Of a DNA stretch of 64,000 nucleotides, positions 35,611 to 44,847 are shown one piece after another. The stretch is from REEB509 sp044370335 (GTDB taxonomy: Bacteria > Pseudomonadota > Alphaproteobacteria > Caulobacterales > Aquidulcibacteraceae). Each line of letters begins with the position of its first letter. Within the stretch, counting starts at the first letter, position 1. The notes under the pieces are model-generated. The model was not told where the DNA came from, ran no database searches, and saw only the letters and a program-made list of their open reading frames with translations. A program made the translations under genes and the position numbers. Where the stretch lies: contig JBILVS010000002.1 of NCBI GenBank assembly GCA_044370335.1, forward strand, positions 5,854 through 69,853, written 5' to 3'.

Positions 35611-37149
35611 ATGACCCGCGCATTGTCCGTTACGCGCGCCGAAAACTTTCCCGACTGGTATCAAGCCATCGTCAAAGAGGCTGATCTCGCCGAGAACAGC
35701 CCCACCCGCGGCTGCATGATTATCAAGCCGTGGGGCTATGGCATGTGGGAGATGATCCAGGCGCAGATGGATCAGATGATCAAAGACACAGGCCACGACA
35801 ATTACTATTTCCCGCTTTTGATCCCGATTGGGTTCATCGCGAAGGAAGCCGACCATGTGGACGGCTTCGCCAAGGAAATGGCGGTCGTCACGCACCACCG
35901 GCTCAAGCAGATCGACGGTGAGTTGAAGCCCGATCCTGAGGCCGAGCTGGCCGAGCCGATGATCATTCGGCCGACATCGGAGACTATCATCGGCGACGCG
36001 TTTTCGCGCTGGGTGAAAAGCTATCGCGACCTTCCCGTGCTCATGAACCAGTGGGCTAACGTGATGCGCTGGGAGATGCGCACGCGGCTGTTCCTGCGCA
36101 CGGCGGAGTTCCTCTGGCAGGAGGGCCATACCGCCCACGTCGACGCCGCAGACGCCAAAGACCACACGCTGCGGATGTTGGAGGTGTATCGGACCTTCGC
36201 CGAAGAGGTCCTGGCGATGCCTGTCATCGCAGGGGAGAAGCCTGAGAACGAGCGCTTCCCCGGCGCCGATCAGACTTTCTCCATCGAGGCGATGATGCAG
36301 GATGGCAAAGCCCTGCAGGCCGGCACGAGCCATTATCTCGGCACGCATTTTTCCTCGGCGCAGAATATCCGCTACCAGGACAAAGCCGGCCAGATGCAGC
36401 TGGCGCACACCACAAGCTGGGGCACGTCCACCCGCCTCATCGGCGGCGTAATTATGACCCATGGCGACGACGACGGCCTGAAGACCCCGCCCGCCATTGC
36501 GCCAAAGCAGATCGTGATCATCCCGATCCTGCGCGATAAGCCCGAGGACGCGGACGTTCTGGCCTATGCCCATGATCTCGCGGCCGAGCTCAAAGCCGCG
36601 CGCTACATGGAGCGGCGGGTGCGGGCGCATGTCGACGACAAGCCCGGCAAATCCGCCGACAAGCGCTGGGATTGGGTCCGCCGAGGAGCGCCGCTCATTT
36701 TAGAGATTGGCCCAAGGGACGCCGCCAACGGGCAGGTCAGCTTCATGCGCCGCGACGCCCTGCGCGAGGGCGACAAAACCAAAAGCCATCAGCTGTCGCG
36801 AGCGGATTTTCTAGCCCAGGCGCCTGCCGTGTTGGCCGATATCCAGGCCAGCCTTTACGCGGAAGCCAAGGCGCGCCTCTCGGGCAACATCAAGACCGAC
36901 GTCACGACGTTTGCCGAGCTCGAAGCCTATTTCGGCGCCGCCGAAGACGAGGACAGTGGCTTCAGAGGTTGGGTGCTTGCGCCCTGGTCCAAGCCCACAG
37001 GGGCGGCTCTTGAGGCCATCGACAAACGCCTCAAAACTTTGAAACTGACCTTACGCAACGCGCCCCTCGATCAACCCCCGATCACTGGGTCTTGCGTCTT
37101 TACCGGCGCGCCCGCGGTCGAATCCGTGCTGATTGCCAGGGCGTACTGA
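35611..37149 (+). CDS. proS: Prolyl-tRNA synthetase, archaeal/eukaryotic type
   Basis: 512-residue class II enzyme that charges tRNA-Pro. Motif 2 reads RWEMRTRLFLRTAEFLWQEGHTAH and motif 3 TTSWGTSTRLIGGVIMTHGDDDGL. An anticodon-binding domain follows from about residue 290, and the C-terminal domain ends in Tyr. There is no editing insert between motifs 2 and 3. These are features of the archaeal/eukaryotic-type ProRS, not of the short form common in alphaproteobacteria. The Cys ligands of the C-terminal zinc site are mostly lost; one Cys remains in GSCVFTGAPA. I chose ATG 35611 with AGAGG upstream over GTG 35605. It sits at the usual proS place before lolC. Confidence 0.95.
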   Translation: MTRALSVTRAENFPDWYQAIVKEADLAENSPTRGCMIIKPWGYGMWEMIQAQMDQMIKDTGHDNYYFPLLIPIGFIAKEADHVDGFAKEMAVVTHHRLKQIDGELKPDPEAELAEPMIIRPTSETIIGDAFSRWVKSYRDLPVLMNQWANVMRWEMRTRLFLRTAEFLWQEGHTAHVDAADAKDHTLRMLEVYRTFAEEVLAMPVIAGEKPENERFPGADQTFSIEAMMQDGKALQAGTSHYLGTHFSSAQNIRYQDKAGQMQLAHTTSWGTSTRLIGGVIMTHGDDDGLKTPPAIAPKQIVIIPILRDKPEDADVLAYAHDLAAELKAARYMERRVRAHVDDKPGKSADKRWDWVRRGAPLILEIGPRDAANGQVSFMRRDALREGDKTKSHQLSRADFLAQAPAVLADIQASLYAEAKARLSGNIKTDVTTFAELEAYFGAAEDEDSGFRGWVLAPWSKPTGAALEAIDKRLKTLKLTLRNAPLDQPPITGSCVFTGAPAVESVLIARAY

Positions 37150-37182
37150 CCAAAGATCTGAGCCAACCCAAAGGGAGCCCCA

Positions 37183-38451
37183 ATGTCGGGCCAAGCCGCG
37201 CCTTTCGGTCTATTCGAACGCACCCTCGCGGGGCGGTATCTGCGCGCCAAGCGCAGCCACGGCGGCGTGGCGCTGATCTCGATCATCTCGTTCTTCGGCA
37301 TCATGGCGTCGGTCATGGTGCTGATCGTCACTATGTCGGTGATGAACGGCTTTCGAGAGACGCTTCTGTCCCGGATCTTGGGCGTGGACGGGCATATCCT
37401 GATCCACACCCGGGATCTCGATCCCATCACACGGGATGAGATCGTGGCGGCGGCCCTCGCCACCGAGGGGGTGGTCAGCGTAAGCCCAGTCATCGAGGAA
37501 CAGGCGCTCGCGGTAGTGGATGGTTTCTCCACCGGCATTGTCGTGCGCGGCGTGCTTCGCGAAGATCTCGAGGCCCTGTCGCTGATCAACGACAACATCT
37601 ACGGCTCCTTGGATGCCTTCAGCGATGCCGACGCCCCAGGTCTCATCATCGGCTCCGGCGTCGCCGCACGGCTTGGGTATCTTCAGCCCGGCATGGGGTT
37701 TTCGGTGCTTGCCCCACAAGGGTCCGCGACCCCCTTCGGCCTGACGCCGCGGCGTAAAAGCTATCCCGTCGCCGGCGTCTTCAATTCCGGCACCCAGCGC
37801 TATGACGCGATCCAGGTCTATATGCCGATCGAGCAAGCCCAGATCCTGTTCCAGCGCGGAATTAGCGTCGATCGCCTGGAAGTGCGGGTGCAGAACCCCG
37901 ACAACACGCTCCCCGTCGTCCGCGCGCTTCAGGCGCGGCTCGATCCTTCGATCCAGATCACCGACTGGCGCGCCGCCAACAATGAGTTGCAGGGCGCGCT
38001 GGAGGTCGAGCGCAACGTCATGCGGCTCATTTTGATGATGATCGTGGCGATTGCGGCCCTCAACATCATCTCCGGCCTCGTCATGCTGGTGAAAAACAAA
38101 GGCCGCGACATCGCGATCCTGCGCACGATGGGCGCAACACGAGGCTCGATCCTGCGAATATTCTTCATGACCGGGGCCGCGGTCGGCGTGCTCGGCACCG
38201 TGGTGGGCGTTGTGCTGGGGGTCGCATTCTGCGTGTTCATCGGACCGATCCAGGACTTTTTATCCACTGTCCTCGGCTTTGATGTCTTCCCCGGCGAGGT
38301 CTATGCCCTGGACGCCCTGCCGGCCAAGGTCGAATGGGGGGAGGTGGCCCTGGTGGCGGGCTGGTCGCTCTTCATGTCGTTTGTGGCGACGCTGCCGCCG
38401 TCCTTACGAGCGGCGCGCCTCGATCCGGTGGAGGCGCTCCGCTATGAGTAA
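37183..38451 (+). CDS. lolC: Lipoprotein-releasing ABC transporter permease LolC/E
   Basis: 422-residue inner-membrane permease that, with LolD, extracts outer-membrane lipoproteins and hands them to LolA. It has four helices, one near residues 34-55 and three at about 285-305, 330-350 and 385-405. A large periplasmic domain lies between the first and second. The N-terminal FERTLAGRYLRAKRSHGGVALISIIS and C-terminal PPSLRAARLDPVEALRYE are family hallmarks. Its end overlaps lolD by eight bases. Only one permease gene is present, as is usual in alphaproteobacteria. Confidence 0.95.
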   Translation: MSGQAAPFGLFERTLAGRYLRAKRSHGGVALISIISFFGIMASVMVLIVTMSVMNGFRETLLSRILGVDGHILIHTRDLDPITRDEIVAAALATEGVVSVSPVIEEQALAVVDGFSTGIVVRGVLREDLEALSLINDNIYGSLDAFSDADAPGLIIGSGVAARLGYLQPGMGFSVLAPQGSATPFGLTPRRKSYPVAGVFNSGTQRYDAIQVYMPIEQAQILFQRGISVDRLEVRVQNPDNTLPVVRALQARLDPSIQITDWRAANNELQGALEVERNVMRLILMMIVAIAALNIISGLVMLVKNKGRDIAILRTMGATRGSILRIFFMTGAAVGVLGTVVGVVLGVAFCVFIGPIQDFLSTVLGFDVFPGEVYALDALPAKVEWGEVALVAGWSLFMSFVATLPPSLRAARLDPVEALRYE

Positions 38452-39130
38452 GCCTATTTTACGCCTTGCGGGGCTGACCCGCATTTTCAAGACCGGCGAA
38501 GAGGAGCTCCGCGTCCTCGATGGGGCCGAGCTGTCCATTTCCGCCGGCGAGATCGTCGGGCTGGTAGGCCCCTCGGGGTCCGGCAAATCGTCGCTTCTGC
38601 ACGCCGCGGGTCTCCTCGAACGTCCGACCAGCGGGGAAACTTGGATCGACGGGGTGGCCGCCTGGGGCCTCGACGACAACGAACGCACGGCCCTCCGGCG
38701 ATCCCGGATCGGCTTTGTCTATCAGGCGCACCACCTGCTGCCGGAGTTCGACGCCCTCGACAACGTCGCTCTCCCACAGCTGATTGCCGGCGTGAAGCCT
38801 GCCGTCGCCAGGGCTGAGGCCCAGCGCCTCTTGGAGCTGATGGGGCTTGGAAAGCGTTTGCGGCACCAGCCGCCGCAGCTCTCGGGCGGGGAGCAACAAC
38901 GGGTCGCCATCGCGCGCTCTTTGGCGAACAAGCCGAAGCTGCTCCTGGCCGACGAGCCCACGGGCAACCTCGATCCACACACCTCCTCGGTGGTGTTTAA
39001 GGCGCTGCATGATCTCGCCCGCCACGAAGGGGTCGCCGCCTTGATCGCTACCCACAATATGGAGCTGACCAAGCACATGGACCGAGTGATGGCCCTGCGG
39101 GACGGCAAACTCGAACAGCTGAAGCCTTAA
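38444..39130 (+). CDS. lolD: Lipoprotein-releasing ABC transporter ATP-binding protein LolD
   Basis: 228-residue ATPase. Walker A is GPSGSGKSS, the ABC signature LSGGEQQRVAIARSLA, and Walker B LLLADEPTGNLD. QAHHLLPEFDALDNVALPQLI is the LolD Q-loop region. ATG 38444 lies inside the lolC end and restores the family N-terminus. It belongs to an operon with lolC. dnaE follows after a 79-bp promoter gap. Confidence 0.96.
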   Translation: MSKPILRLAGLTRIFKTGEEELRVLDGAELSISAGEIVGLVGPSGSGKSSLLHAAGLLERPTSGETWIDGVAAWGLDDNERTALRRSRIGFVYQAHHLLPEFDALDNVALPQLIAGVKPAVARAEAQRLLELMGLGKRLRHQPPQLSGGEQQRVAIARSLANKPKLLLADEPTGNLDPHTSSVVFKALHDLARHEGVAALIATHNMELTKHMDRVMALRDGKLEQLKP

Positions 39131-39157
39131 GGGGCGGGGGCGTTGATGCCTAGACGA

Positions 39158-39195
39158 AACGATTCGGAACAAATATGGAACTTTTGCGAATCGTT
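39158..39195. promoter_or_regulatory. Inverted repeat with two GANTC sites framing an SOS box, dnaE promoter
   Basis: AACGATTCG at 39158-39166 is repeated exactly inverted as CGAATCGTT at 39187-39195. Each arm contains a GANTC site (GATTC 39161-39165, GAATC 39188-39192), the methylation target of CcrM in alphaproteobacteria. The 20-base space between the arms holds the LexA box at 39167-39181. The dnaE start is 15 bp downstream of the right arm. Arms could bind a dimeric regulator or make methylation-state-sensitive control possible. This is inferred from the sequence only. Confidence 0.6.
39167..39181. promoter_or_regulatory. LexA (SOS) box upstream of dnaE
   Basis: GAACAAATATGGAAC matches GAAC-N7-GAAC, the reverse complement of the alphaproteobacterial LexA consensus GTTC-N7-GTTC, without mismatch. 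It ends 28 bp before the dnaE start, a place where LexA would block the promoter. The lexA gene in this same window has the same kind of box, which supports the match. Confidence 0.72.
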
Positions 39196-39209
39196 GCTAC
39201 AGTCATGCC

Positions 39210-42200
39210 ATGACCAAGCCCTTCGTGCATCTGCGGGCCCGTTCGGCCTATTCCCTCCTCGAAAGCACCCTGCAGGTCTATGATTTGGCAAGGCTGGCTC
39301 AGCAGCACGGGATGCCGGCGCTGGCCTTGACCGACACGAACAACCTCTTCGGCGCGCTTGAGTTCTGCGACGTCTTCGGAGGCAAGGGCCTGCAGCCGAT
39401 CATCGGTTGTGCCCTCAATCTTCAAGTGGGCGCTGAAAATCTCGGACCCCTCGCGCTTCTGGCCCAGACCGAAGCCGGTTACGCGGCGCTGATGCGGCTG
39501 TCCTCGCTCGCCTATCGGCGGGCGGTGGATGTCGGCGCGCCCGGGGTTCCTTTGGAGGCCCTGACGGCGGATCAGGACGGTCTGATCTGCCTGACGGGCG
39601 GCCACGAAGGGCCGCTTAAGCTTCTTTGCGGCCAGAAACGGCACGCAGAGGCCGAAACCTTGCTCGACGCCTTGGCCAAGGCCTTCGGTGACCGACTTTA
39701 CGTTGAAATCCAGCGCCACTGCGAGGCCGGCGACGCCGAGCACGAAGAAGAACTGATCGCCTGGGCCTATGGGCGGGACCTAGCCCTGGTCGCCACCAAT
39801 GACGTGCGGTTTGAGGCCGAGGCCGATCACCCCGCGCACGACGCGCTGATGTGTATCGCCGGGGGCACCTATCTTGGCGCTGCCGACCGACCGCGGGTCG
39901 GGCCCTATCGGACGTTTGCGTCTGCAGAAGAGATGGCGGAGCGCTTCGTCGATCTTCCGGAGGCGCTTGAAAACACGGTGGAGATTGCCCGACGCTGTTC
40001 GTTCAAGCTGAAGAAGATCGACCCGATCCTGCCGCGGTTTACCGGCGACGGCGGCCTGGATGAACCGGCGGAACTCCGCGCCCAGGCGGCGGAAGGCCTG
40101 CGCCAACGACTGGCGGCGCTGGGTCCAGAGAATCTTGCCGCCCCGGAGGAAGAGTATTGGACCCGGCTCGAGTTTGAACTCGGCATCATTATTCAAATGA
40201 AGTTCCCGGGCTACTTCCTGATCGTGTCTGACTTCATCAAGTGGGCGAAGGCGCAGGGAATCCCTGTGGGTCCCGGTCGGGGGTCGGGGGCGGGGTCTCT
40301 CGTGGCCTATGCGCTGACCATCACCGACCTTGATCCGTTGCGGTTTGGCCTTCTGTTTGAGCGATTCTTGAACCCCGAGCGGGTCTCAATGCCCGACTTC
40401 GATATCGACTTCTGCCAAGAACGGCGCGGCGAGGTCATCGCCTATGTCCAGGAAAAGTACGGCCACGAACGGGTGGCGCAGATCATCACCTTCGGCACGC
40501 TTCAGGCGCGTGCCGTGCTGCGGGACGTGGGCCGGGTAATGCAATTGCCCTTCGGCATGGTGGATCGGCTCGCCAAGCTCGTGCCGGCGAACCCCGCGAG
40601 CCCCGTGACCCTGGAAAAGGCGCTCATCATTGAGCCGCGGCTTGCAGAGGCGAAAGCGCAAGAGGCGGATGTGGCGGCGCTTTTGGACACTGCGCTCCAA
40701 TTGGAAGGCCTCTACCGGAACGCCTCCACCCATGCCGCGGGCATCGTGATCGGCGACCGTCCCCTCGATCAGATCGTGGCGCTTTATCAGGATCCTCGGT
40801 CGGACATCCCCGCTACTCAGTTCAACATGAAGTGGGTCGAAAGCGCCGGGTTGGTGAAGTTCGACTTCTTGGGCCTGAAAACGCTGACAGTCATTGATCG
40901 GGCGCTTGGTTATCTGCGCCTGCAGGGTTTTGAGCTTGATCTCTCCAAGATCGGGTTCGACGACGAGAAGACCTATGAGCTTTTGGCCTCGGGCGCGACC
41001 TTCGGCGTGTTCCAGCTGGAAAGCCAGGGCATGCGCGACACTCTGCGCAAAGTGAAGCCCAACAAGCTTGAAGACATCATCGCGCTGATTTCGCTTTATC
41101 GCCCCGGTCCGATGCAGAACATTGACCACTATGCAGCGGTGAAGTCGGGGGCGGAGAAACCCGATTACCTGCACCCAAGCCTGCAACCTTATCTGGAGGA
41201 GACCTATGGGGTCATCATCTACCAGGAGCAGGTCATGCAGATCGCCCAGGTGCTTTCAGGCTACAGCCTGGGCGAAGCCGATCTCTTGCGCCGCGCCATG
41301 GGTAAGAAGAAGCCCGAGGAGATGGCCAAGCAGAAGACCCGCTTCTTGGAGGGCGCCTCCGCCCGCGGCGTTGACGAGGCCAAGGCCTCCCACATCTTTG
41401 ATCTCGTTGCGCAATTTGCCGGATACGGGTTCAACAAGAGCCACGCGGCGGCCTATGCGGTCGTCGCCTACCACACGGCCTACCTCAAGGCGCATTACCC
41501 TGTTGAGTTCATCGCCGCCTCGATGAGCCTCGATATCGCCAACAGCGAAAAGCTCGCAAGCTTCAATCAGGACGCCCGCCGGATGGGGGTCGCGGTCTTG
41601 CCGCCGGACGTGAACGCCTCGGACGCCGATTTCAGCGTGGAGAACGGCGCCATCCGCTACGCTTTAGGGGCGGTGCGGAACGTCGGCCTGGCCGCTATGC
41701 AGGGGCTTGTGGCAGAACGCCGCCGGGCCGGCCGGTTTACGTCGCTGCACGATTTCGCGGAGCGCCTGGATACCAGCGTCGTCAACCGCCGGCAGCTGGA
41801 AAACCTCGCCAAGGCGGGGGCTTTTGACGGTCTGGACGCCGACCGCGCCCGCGCCTTTGCCGCGTGTGAAACGCTGGCCGCCTATGCTGCGGCCCGAACC
41901 CATGAAAAGGCGAGCCCGCAAGCGAGCCTATTTGGCGTCGCGGAAGAGAAGTCCCTCCGGCCGCCTCTGCCCAAAAGCCCGGCCTGGTCAGGCCAGCAGC
42001 GGCTCGACGCCGAACGCGAGGCCGTCGGATTCTATCTGACCGGCCACCCCCTGTCTGACTATTTTGCCGAGGCGCGGGAAGGGAGCCTCTATTCCTATCT
42101 GGATGTCCTGGAAGAAGGGGAGACCGAACCGCGGACGGTCGCTATGGCCGGGGTTGTGCGTCGGGTGATGCCGCGACCCGCCCGAGACGGCTCCGGCGTT

Positions 42201-42623
42201 TTCGCTTTTGTCGGCCTGTCTGACCCCTCCGGAGACTATGACGTTATCGTCAATCCCGAGGCCTTCTCGATCGAGCGCGGGCATCTGGAGTTGGGCAGGG
42301 CCATGGTCTTCCGCGCCCGCGTCCGCTGGAAGGACGGCGACCTGAAGCTTTCCGGCGACAGTTTTGAGGTTCTGGAGGCAGCGGAGGCACGCGCCACCCA
42401 GGTCTTGCGGCTGGACATCCGAGAAGGGGCCTCGATGAAGGATATCGCCCAGCTTATCAAAGGCCTGCCGGAAGGGGCGGCCACCGAGAAACGCCCGCTT
42501 CTGTTGGTCCTGCGCCTGGCCGACGGCCGGGAGGTGGAGCTTTCGGTGGGCGGCGGCTTCCCTGCGGGGGCAGCGGCCCGAGCGGCGCTGAAAGCCGCCC
42601 GAGGGGTCGAACGAGTGGCCTAA
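39210..42623 (+). CDS. dnaE: DNA polymerase III alpha subunit
   Basis: 1137-residue replicative polymerase. The N-terminal PHP domain starts HLRARSAYSLLES. The active-site PDFDID holds Asp 396, Asp 398 and Asp 400, and GPGRGSGAGSLVAYAL and QIITFGTLQARAVLRDVGR surround it. The finger/beta-binding region (RPGPMQNIDHYA, GYGFNKSHAAAYAVVAYHTAYLKAHYP) and an OB-fold C-terminus follow. The PHP start and length fit replicative DnaE1, not the mutagenic DnaE2. The lolC-lolD-dnaE order is usual in alphaproteobacteria. It has its own promoter region with an SOS box. Confidence 0.97.
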   Translation: MTKPFVHLRARSAYSLLESTLQVYDLARLAQQHGMPALALTDTNNLFGALEFCDVFGGKGLQPIIGCALNLQVGAENLGPLALLAQTEAGYAALMRLSSLAYRRAVDVGAPGVPLEALTADQDGLICLTGGHEGPLKLLCGQKRHAEAETLLDALAKAFGDRLYVEIQRHCEAGDAEHEEELIAWAYGRDLALVATNDVRFEAEADHPAHDALMCIAGGTYLGAADRPRVGPYRTFASAEEMAERFVDLPEALENTVEIARRCSFKLKKIDPILPRFTGDGGLDEPAELRAQAAEGLRQRLAALGPENLAAPEEEYWTRLEFELGIIIQMKFPGYFLIVSDFIKWAKAQGIPVGPGRGSGAGSLVAYALTITDLDPLRFGLLFERFLNPERVSMPDFDIDFCQERRGEVIAYVQEKYGHERVAQIITFGTLQARAVLRDVGRVMQLPFGMVDRLAKLVPANPASPVTLEKALIIEPRLAEAKAQEADVAALLDTALQLEGLYRNASTHAAGIVIGDRPLDQIVALYQDPRSDIPATQFNMKWVESAGLVKFDFLGLKTLTVIDRALGYLRLQGFELDLSKIGFDDEKTYELLASGATFGVFQLESQGMRDTLRKVKPNKLEDIIALISLYRPGPMQNIDHYAAVKSGAEKPDYLHPSLQPYLEETYGVIIYQEQVMQIAQVLSGYSLGEADLLRRAMGKKKPEEMAKQKTRFLEGASARGVDEAKASHIFDLVAQFAGYGFNKSHAAAYAVVAYHTAYLKAHYPVEFIAASMSLDIANSEKLASFNQDARRMGVAVLPPDVNASDADFSVENGAIRYALGAVRNVGLAAMQGLVAERRRAGRFTSLHDFAERLDTSVVNRRQLENLAKAGAFDGLDADRARAFAACETLAAYAAARTHEKASPQASLFGVAEEKSLRPPLPKSPAWSGQQRLDAEREAVGFYLTGHPLSDYFAEAREGSLYSYLDVLEEGETEPRTVAMAGVVRRVMPRPARDGSGVFAFVGLSDPSGDYDVIVNPEAFSIERGHLELGRAMVFRARVRWKDGDLKLSGDSFEVLEAAEARATQVLRLDIREGASMKDIAQLIKGLPEGAATEKRPLLLVLRLADGREVELSVGGGFPAGAAARAALKAARGVERVA

Positions 42624-42826
42624 GACGGTCCTGAAACGGGCCAGGAAAGTCTCTTTCGCGCCCGCCCTCTTGCCATTTGGCCGCATCTCCCTTACTTGCG
42701 CGCCATCTCTCACGCGGGGTCTGGCGGTCGTTTCGGATTCGAAGCGCCTGCTCCACCGGTGGCGGCTGAGCCTTTCGGGCTTTCCGGCTCCTCCCTGCGG
42801 CGGCCTAACCGGATTGGAGTAAAGAT

Positions 42827-43627
42827 ATGGCTTTGCCTGAGTATTCGATGCGTCAACTTTTGGAAGCGGGTGCGCATTTCGGTCACCAGACCCACCGCTG
42901 GAACCCGAAGATGGAACGCTACATCTTTGGCGTTCGGTCTGGGATCCACATCATCGATCTGTCCCAGACTACTCCGCTTCTGCACCAGGCGCTGTTGAAG
43001 GCGCGAGAAGTGGCGGCGAAGGGCGGCCGGATCCTATTCGTGGGCACCAAGCGCCAGGCGAGCGATCCCATCGCCGCCGCCGCCAAGCGCAGCGCCCAAT
43101 ACTTCGTGAACCAGCGCTGGCTGGGCGGCACGCTCACCAACTGGCAGACGGTTTCGAAGTCGATCCAGCGTCTGCGTGAGCTCGAAGCCATTGTCAACGG
43201 CGACGGCGGCGGCCGCACCAAGAAAGAGCTTCTTACCCTGACCCGTGAACGCGACAAGCTCGACCGTTCGCTGGGCGGCATCGCGGCCATGGGCGGCATC
43301 CCCGACCTGATGATCGTGATCGACACCAACAAGGAAGCGATCGCCATCCAAGAGGCCCGCAAGCTGAACATCCCCGTCGTGGCCATCGTCGACAGCAACT
43401 GCGATCCGGACGTGGTGGACTTCCCCATCCCGGGCAACGACGACGCCTCTCGCGCCATTCAGCTTTACTGTGACCTGCTCGCGGATGCTATCCTCGACGG
43501 CCTCGCCGAAGGGCAGGGCCGGGCCGGATACGACATCGGTGCTATGGCTGAGCCGATGCGCGAACCCGCCCTCGCCATCGACGAGGCGGCCTCAGCGCTG
43601 GCCGTTGAAGAACAGCCCGCCTCCTAA
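42827..43627 (+). CDS. rpsB: 30S ribosomal protein S2
   Basis: 266-residue ribosomal protein. ALPEYSMRQLLEAGAHFGHQTHRWNPKM is the typical start, and QRWLGGTLTNWQT and DLMIVIDTNKEAIAIQEARKL with PVVAIVDSNCDPD are family segments. GGAG lies before ATG 42827. The 203-bp gap after dnaE should contain the promoter and leader of the rpsB-tsf operon; I see no conserved leader structure with confidence. Confidence 0.98.
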   Translation: MALPEYSMRQLLEAGAHFGHQTHRWNPKMERYIFGVRSGIHIIDLSQTTPLLHQALLKAREVAAKGGRILFVGTKRQASDPIAAAAKRSAQYFVNQRWLGGTLTNWQTVSKSIQRLRELEAIVNGDGGGRTKKELLTLTRERDKLDRSLGGIAAMGGIPDLMIVIDTNKEAIAIQEARKLNIPVVAIVDSNCDPDVVDFPIPGNDDASRAIQLYCDLLADAILDGLAEGQGRAGYDIGAMAEPMREPALAIDEAASALAVEEQPAS

Positions 43628-43750
43628 TCGCAGGTTGTCGGCGCGGCCTTTGATCGAATCGGCCCACGCGACGCACACACACACGTCAGACGGGGTCCCG
43701 AGGGCGGTCATCGCCCCGGGGCTTCCGGGTATTTGTTAAGGAGAAAGATC

Positions 43751-44710
43751 ATGGCCGAGATTAGCGCCGCGCTCGTGAAGGAACTGCGCGACAAAACGGG
43801 CGCGGGTATGATGGATTGCAAAAAGGCCCTCAGCGAGAACAGCGGCGATATCGAAGCCGCGATCGATTGGCTGCGGGCCAAAGGCCTATCCAAAGCCGCC
43901 AAGAAGGCTGACCGCGCGGCGGCTGAAGGCCTCGTGGCGGCGACGAGCGCCCGTGACGGCGCCGGCGGCAAGGCCGCCATGATCGAGTTCAACGCTGAAA
44001 CCGACTTCGTCGCTCGCAACGACACGTTCCAAGCCGCCGCCCGCAGCTTCGCCCAAGCCGCGCTCAAGGTCGACGGCGATCTGGCCAAGCTGCTAGCCCA
44101 GCCCAGCCCGAACGGGGACGGCACGGTGCAGGACGCCGTGACCTCGCTGATCGCCACGATCGGGGAGAACATGATGTTGCGCCGGTCGGCGAGTCTTGCG
44201 GTGAACCCGGGCGCTGTAGGCGTTTACATCCACAACGCGGTGTCTGAGGGCTTAGGCCGGCTCGGCGTGATGGTCGCCCTTGAGTCTGCGGGTTCAGCGC
44301 CAGCTCTTGAAGATCTGGCGCGCAAGATCGCCATGCACGTCGCGGCGACCAACCCTGTTGCGCTTTCGGAAGCCGAGGTGCCGGCGGAACGCCTGGAACG
44401 CGAAAAGGCGATCCTGGCCGAGCAGATCGCTCAGGACCCGAAGGCCGCGGGCAAACCGCAACAGGTCCTCGACAAGATGATGGAGGGCCGCATCCGCAAG
44501 TTCCTTGAGGAAGTGGTGCTCTTGAAGCAGTCCTTTGTCGTCAACCCGGACCTGACGGTGGAAGCTGCGGTGAAGGCCGCGGAGAAAGACGTCGGCGCCC
44601 CGATCACGGTGAAGGCGTTTGTCCGCTTCGCCCTCGGGGAAGGCGTGGACAAAGGTCCGGAGAGCGATTTCGCCGCAGAGGTCGCGGCGATGACGGGCGG
44701 CAAGGCCTGA
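43751..44710 (+). CDS. tsf: Elongation factor Ts
   Basis: 319-residue nucleotide exchange factor for EF-Tu. VKELRDKTGAGMMDCKKAL at residues 8-26 and EFNAETDFVARND near residue 78 are the hallmark motifs. AAGGAGAAAGATC precedes ATG 43751. An upstream TTG at 43733 is less likely. It is the partner of rpsB in its operon, after a 123-bp gap. Confidence 0.98.
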   Translation: MAEISAALVKELRDKTGAGMMDCKKALSENSGDIEAAIDWLRAKGLSKAAKKADRAAAEGLVAATSARDGAGGKAAMIEFNAETDFVARNDTFQAAARSFAQAALKVDGDLAKLLAQPSPNGDGTVQDAVTSLIATIGENMMLRRSASLAVNPGAVGVYIHNAVSEGLGRLGVMVALESAGSAPALEDLARKIAMHVAATNPVALSEAEVPAERLEREKAILAEQIAQDPKAAGKPQQVLDKMMEGRIRKFLEEVVLLKQSFVVNPDLTVEAAVKAAEKDVGAPITVKAFVRFALGEGVDKGPESDFAAEVAAMTGGKA

Positions 44711-44751
44711 GTCCGTTTCTCCGTCGCTCATGACGGTGATAATCGTGCAAA

Positions 44752-44786
44752 GAGGGCGCGCTTCGGTCTTGCCGGAGCGCGCCCTC
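44752..44786. terminator. Strong hairpin between tsf and pyrH
   Basis: GAGGGCGCGCTTCGG at 44752-44766 pairs with CCGGAGCGCGCCCTC at 44772-44786 (15 pairs, one G-T) around a 5-base loop. No T-run follows on the plus strand, so it may be a Rho-type pause, a processing site or an imperfect terminator at the end of rpsB-tsf. Confidence 0.5.
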
Positions 44787-44847
44787 CGCGCTTAGAGGTT
44801 CGGCGTTCGGAGCGGTGCTCCTCTCCTCAAGTCTCAAGGCCGCCCGC

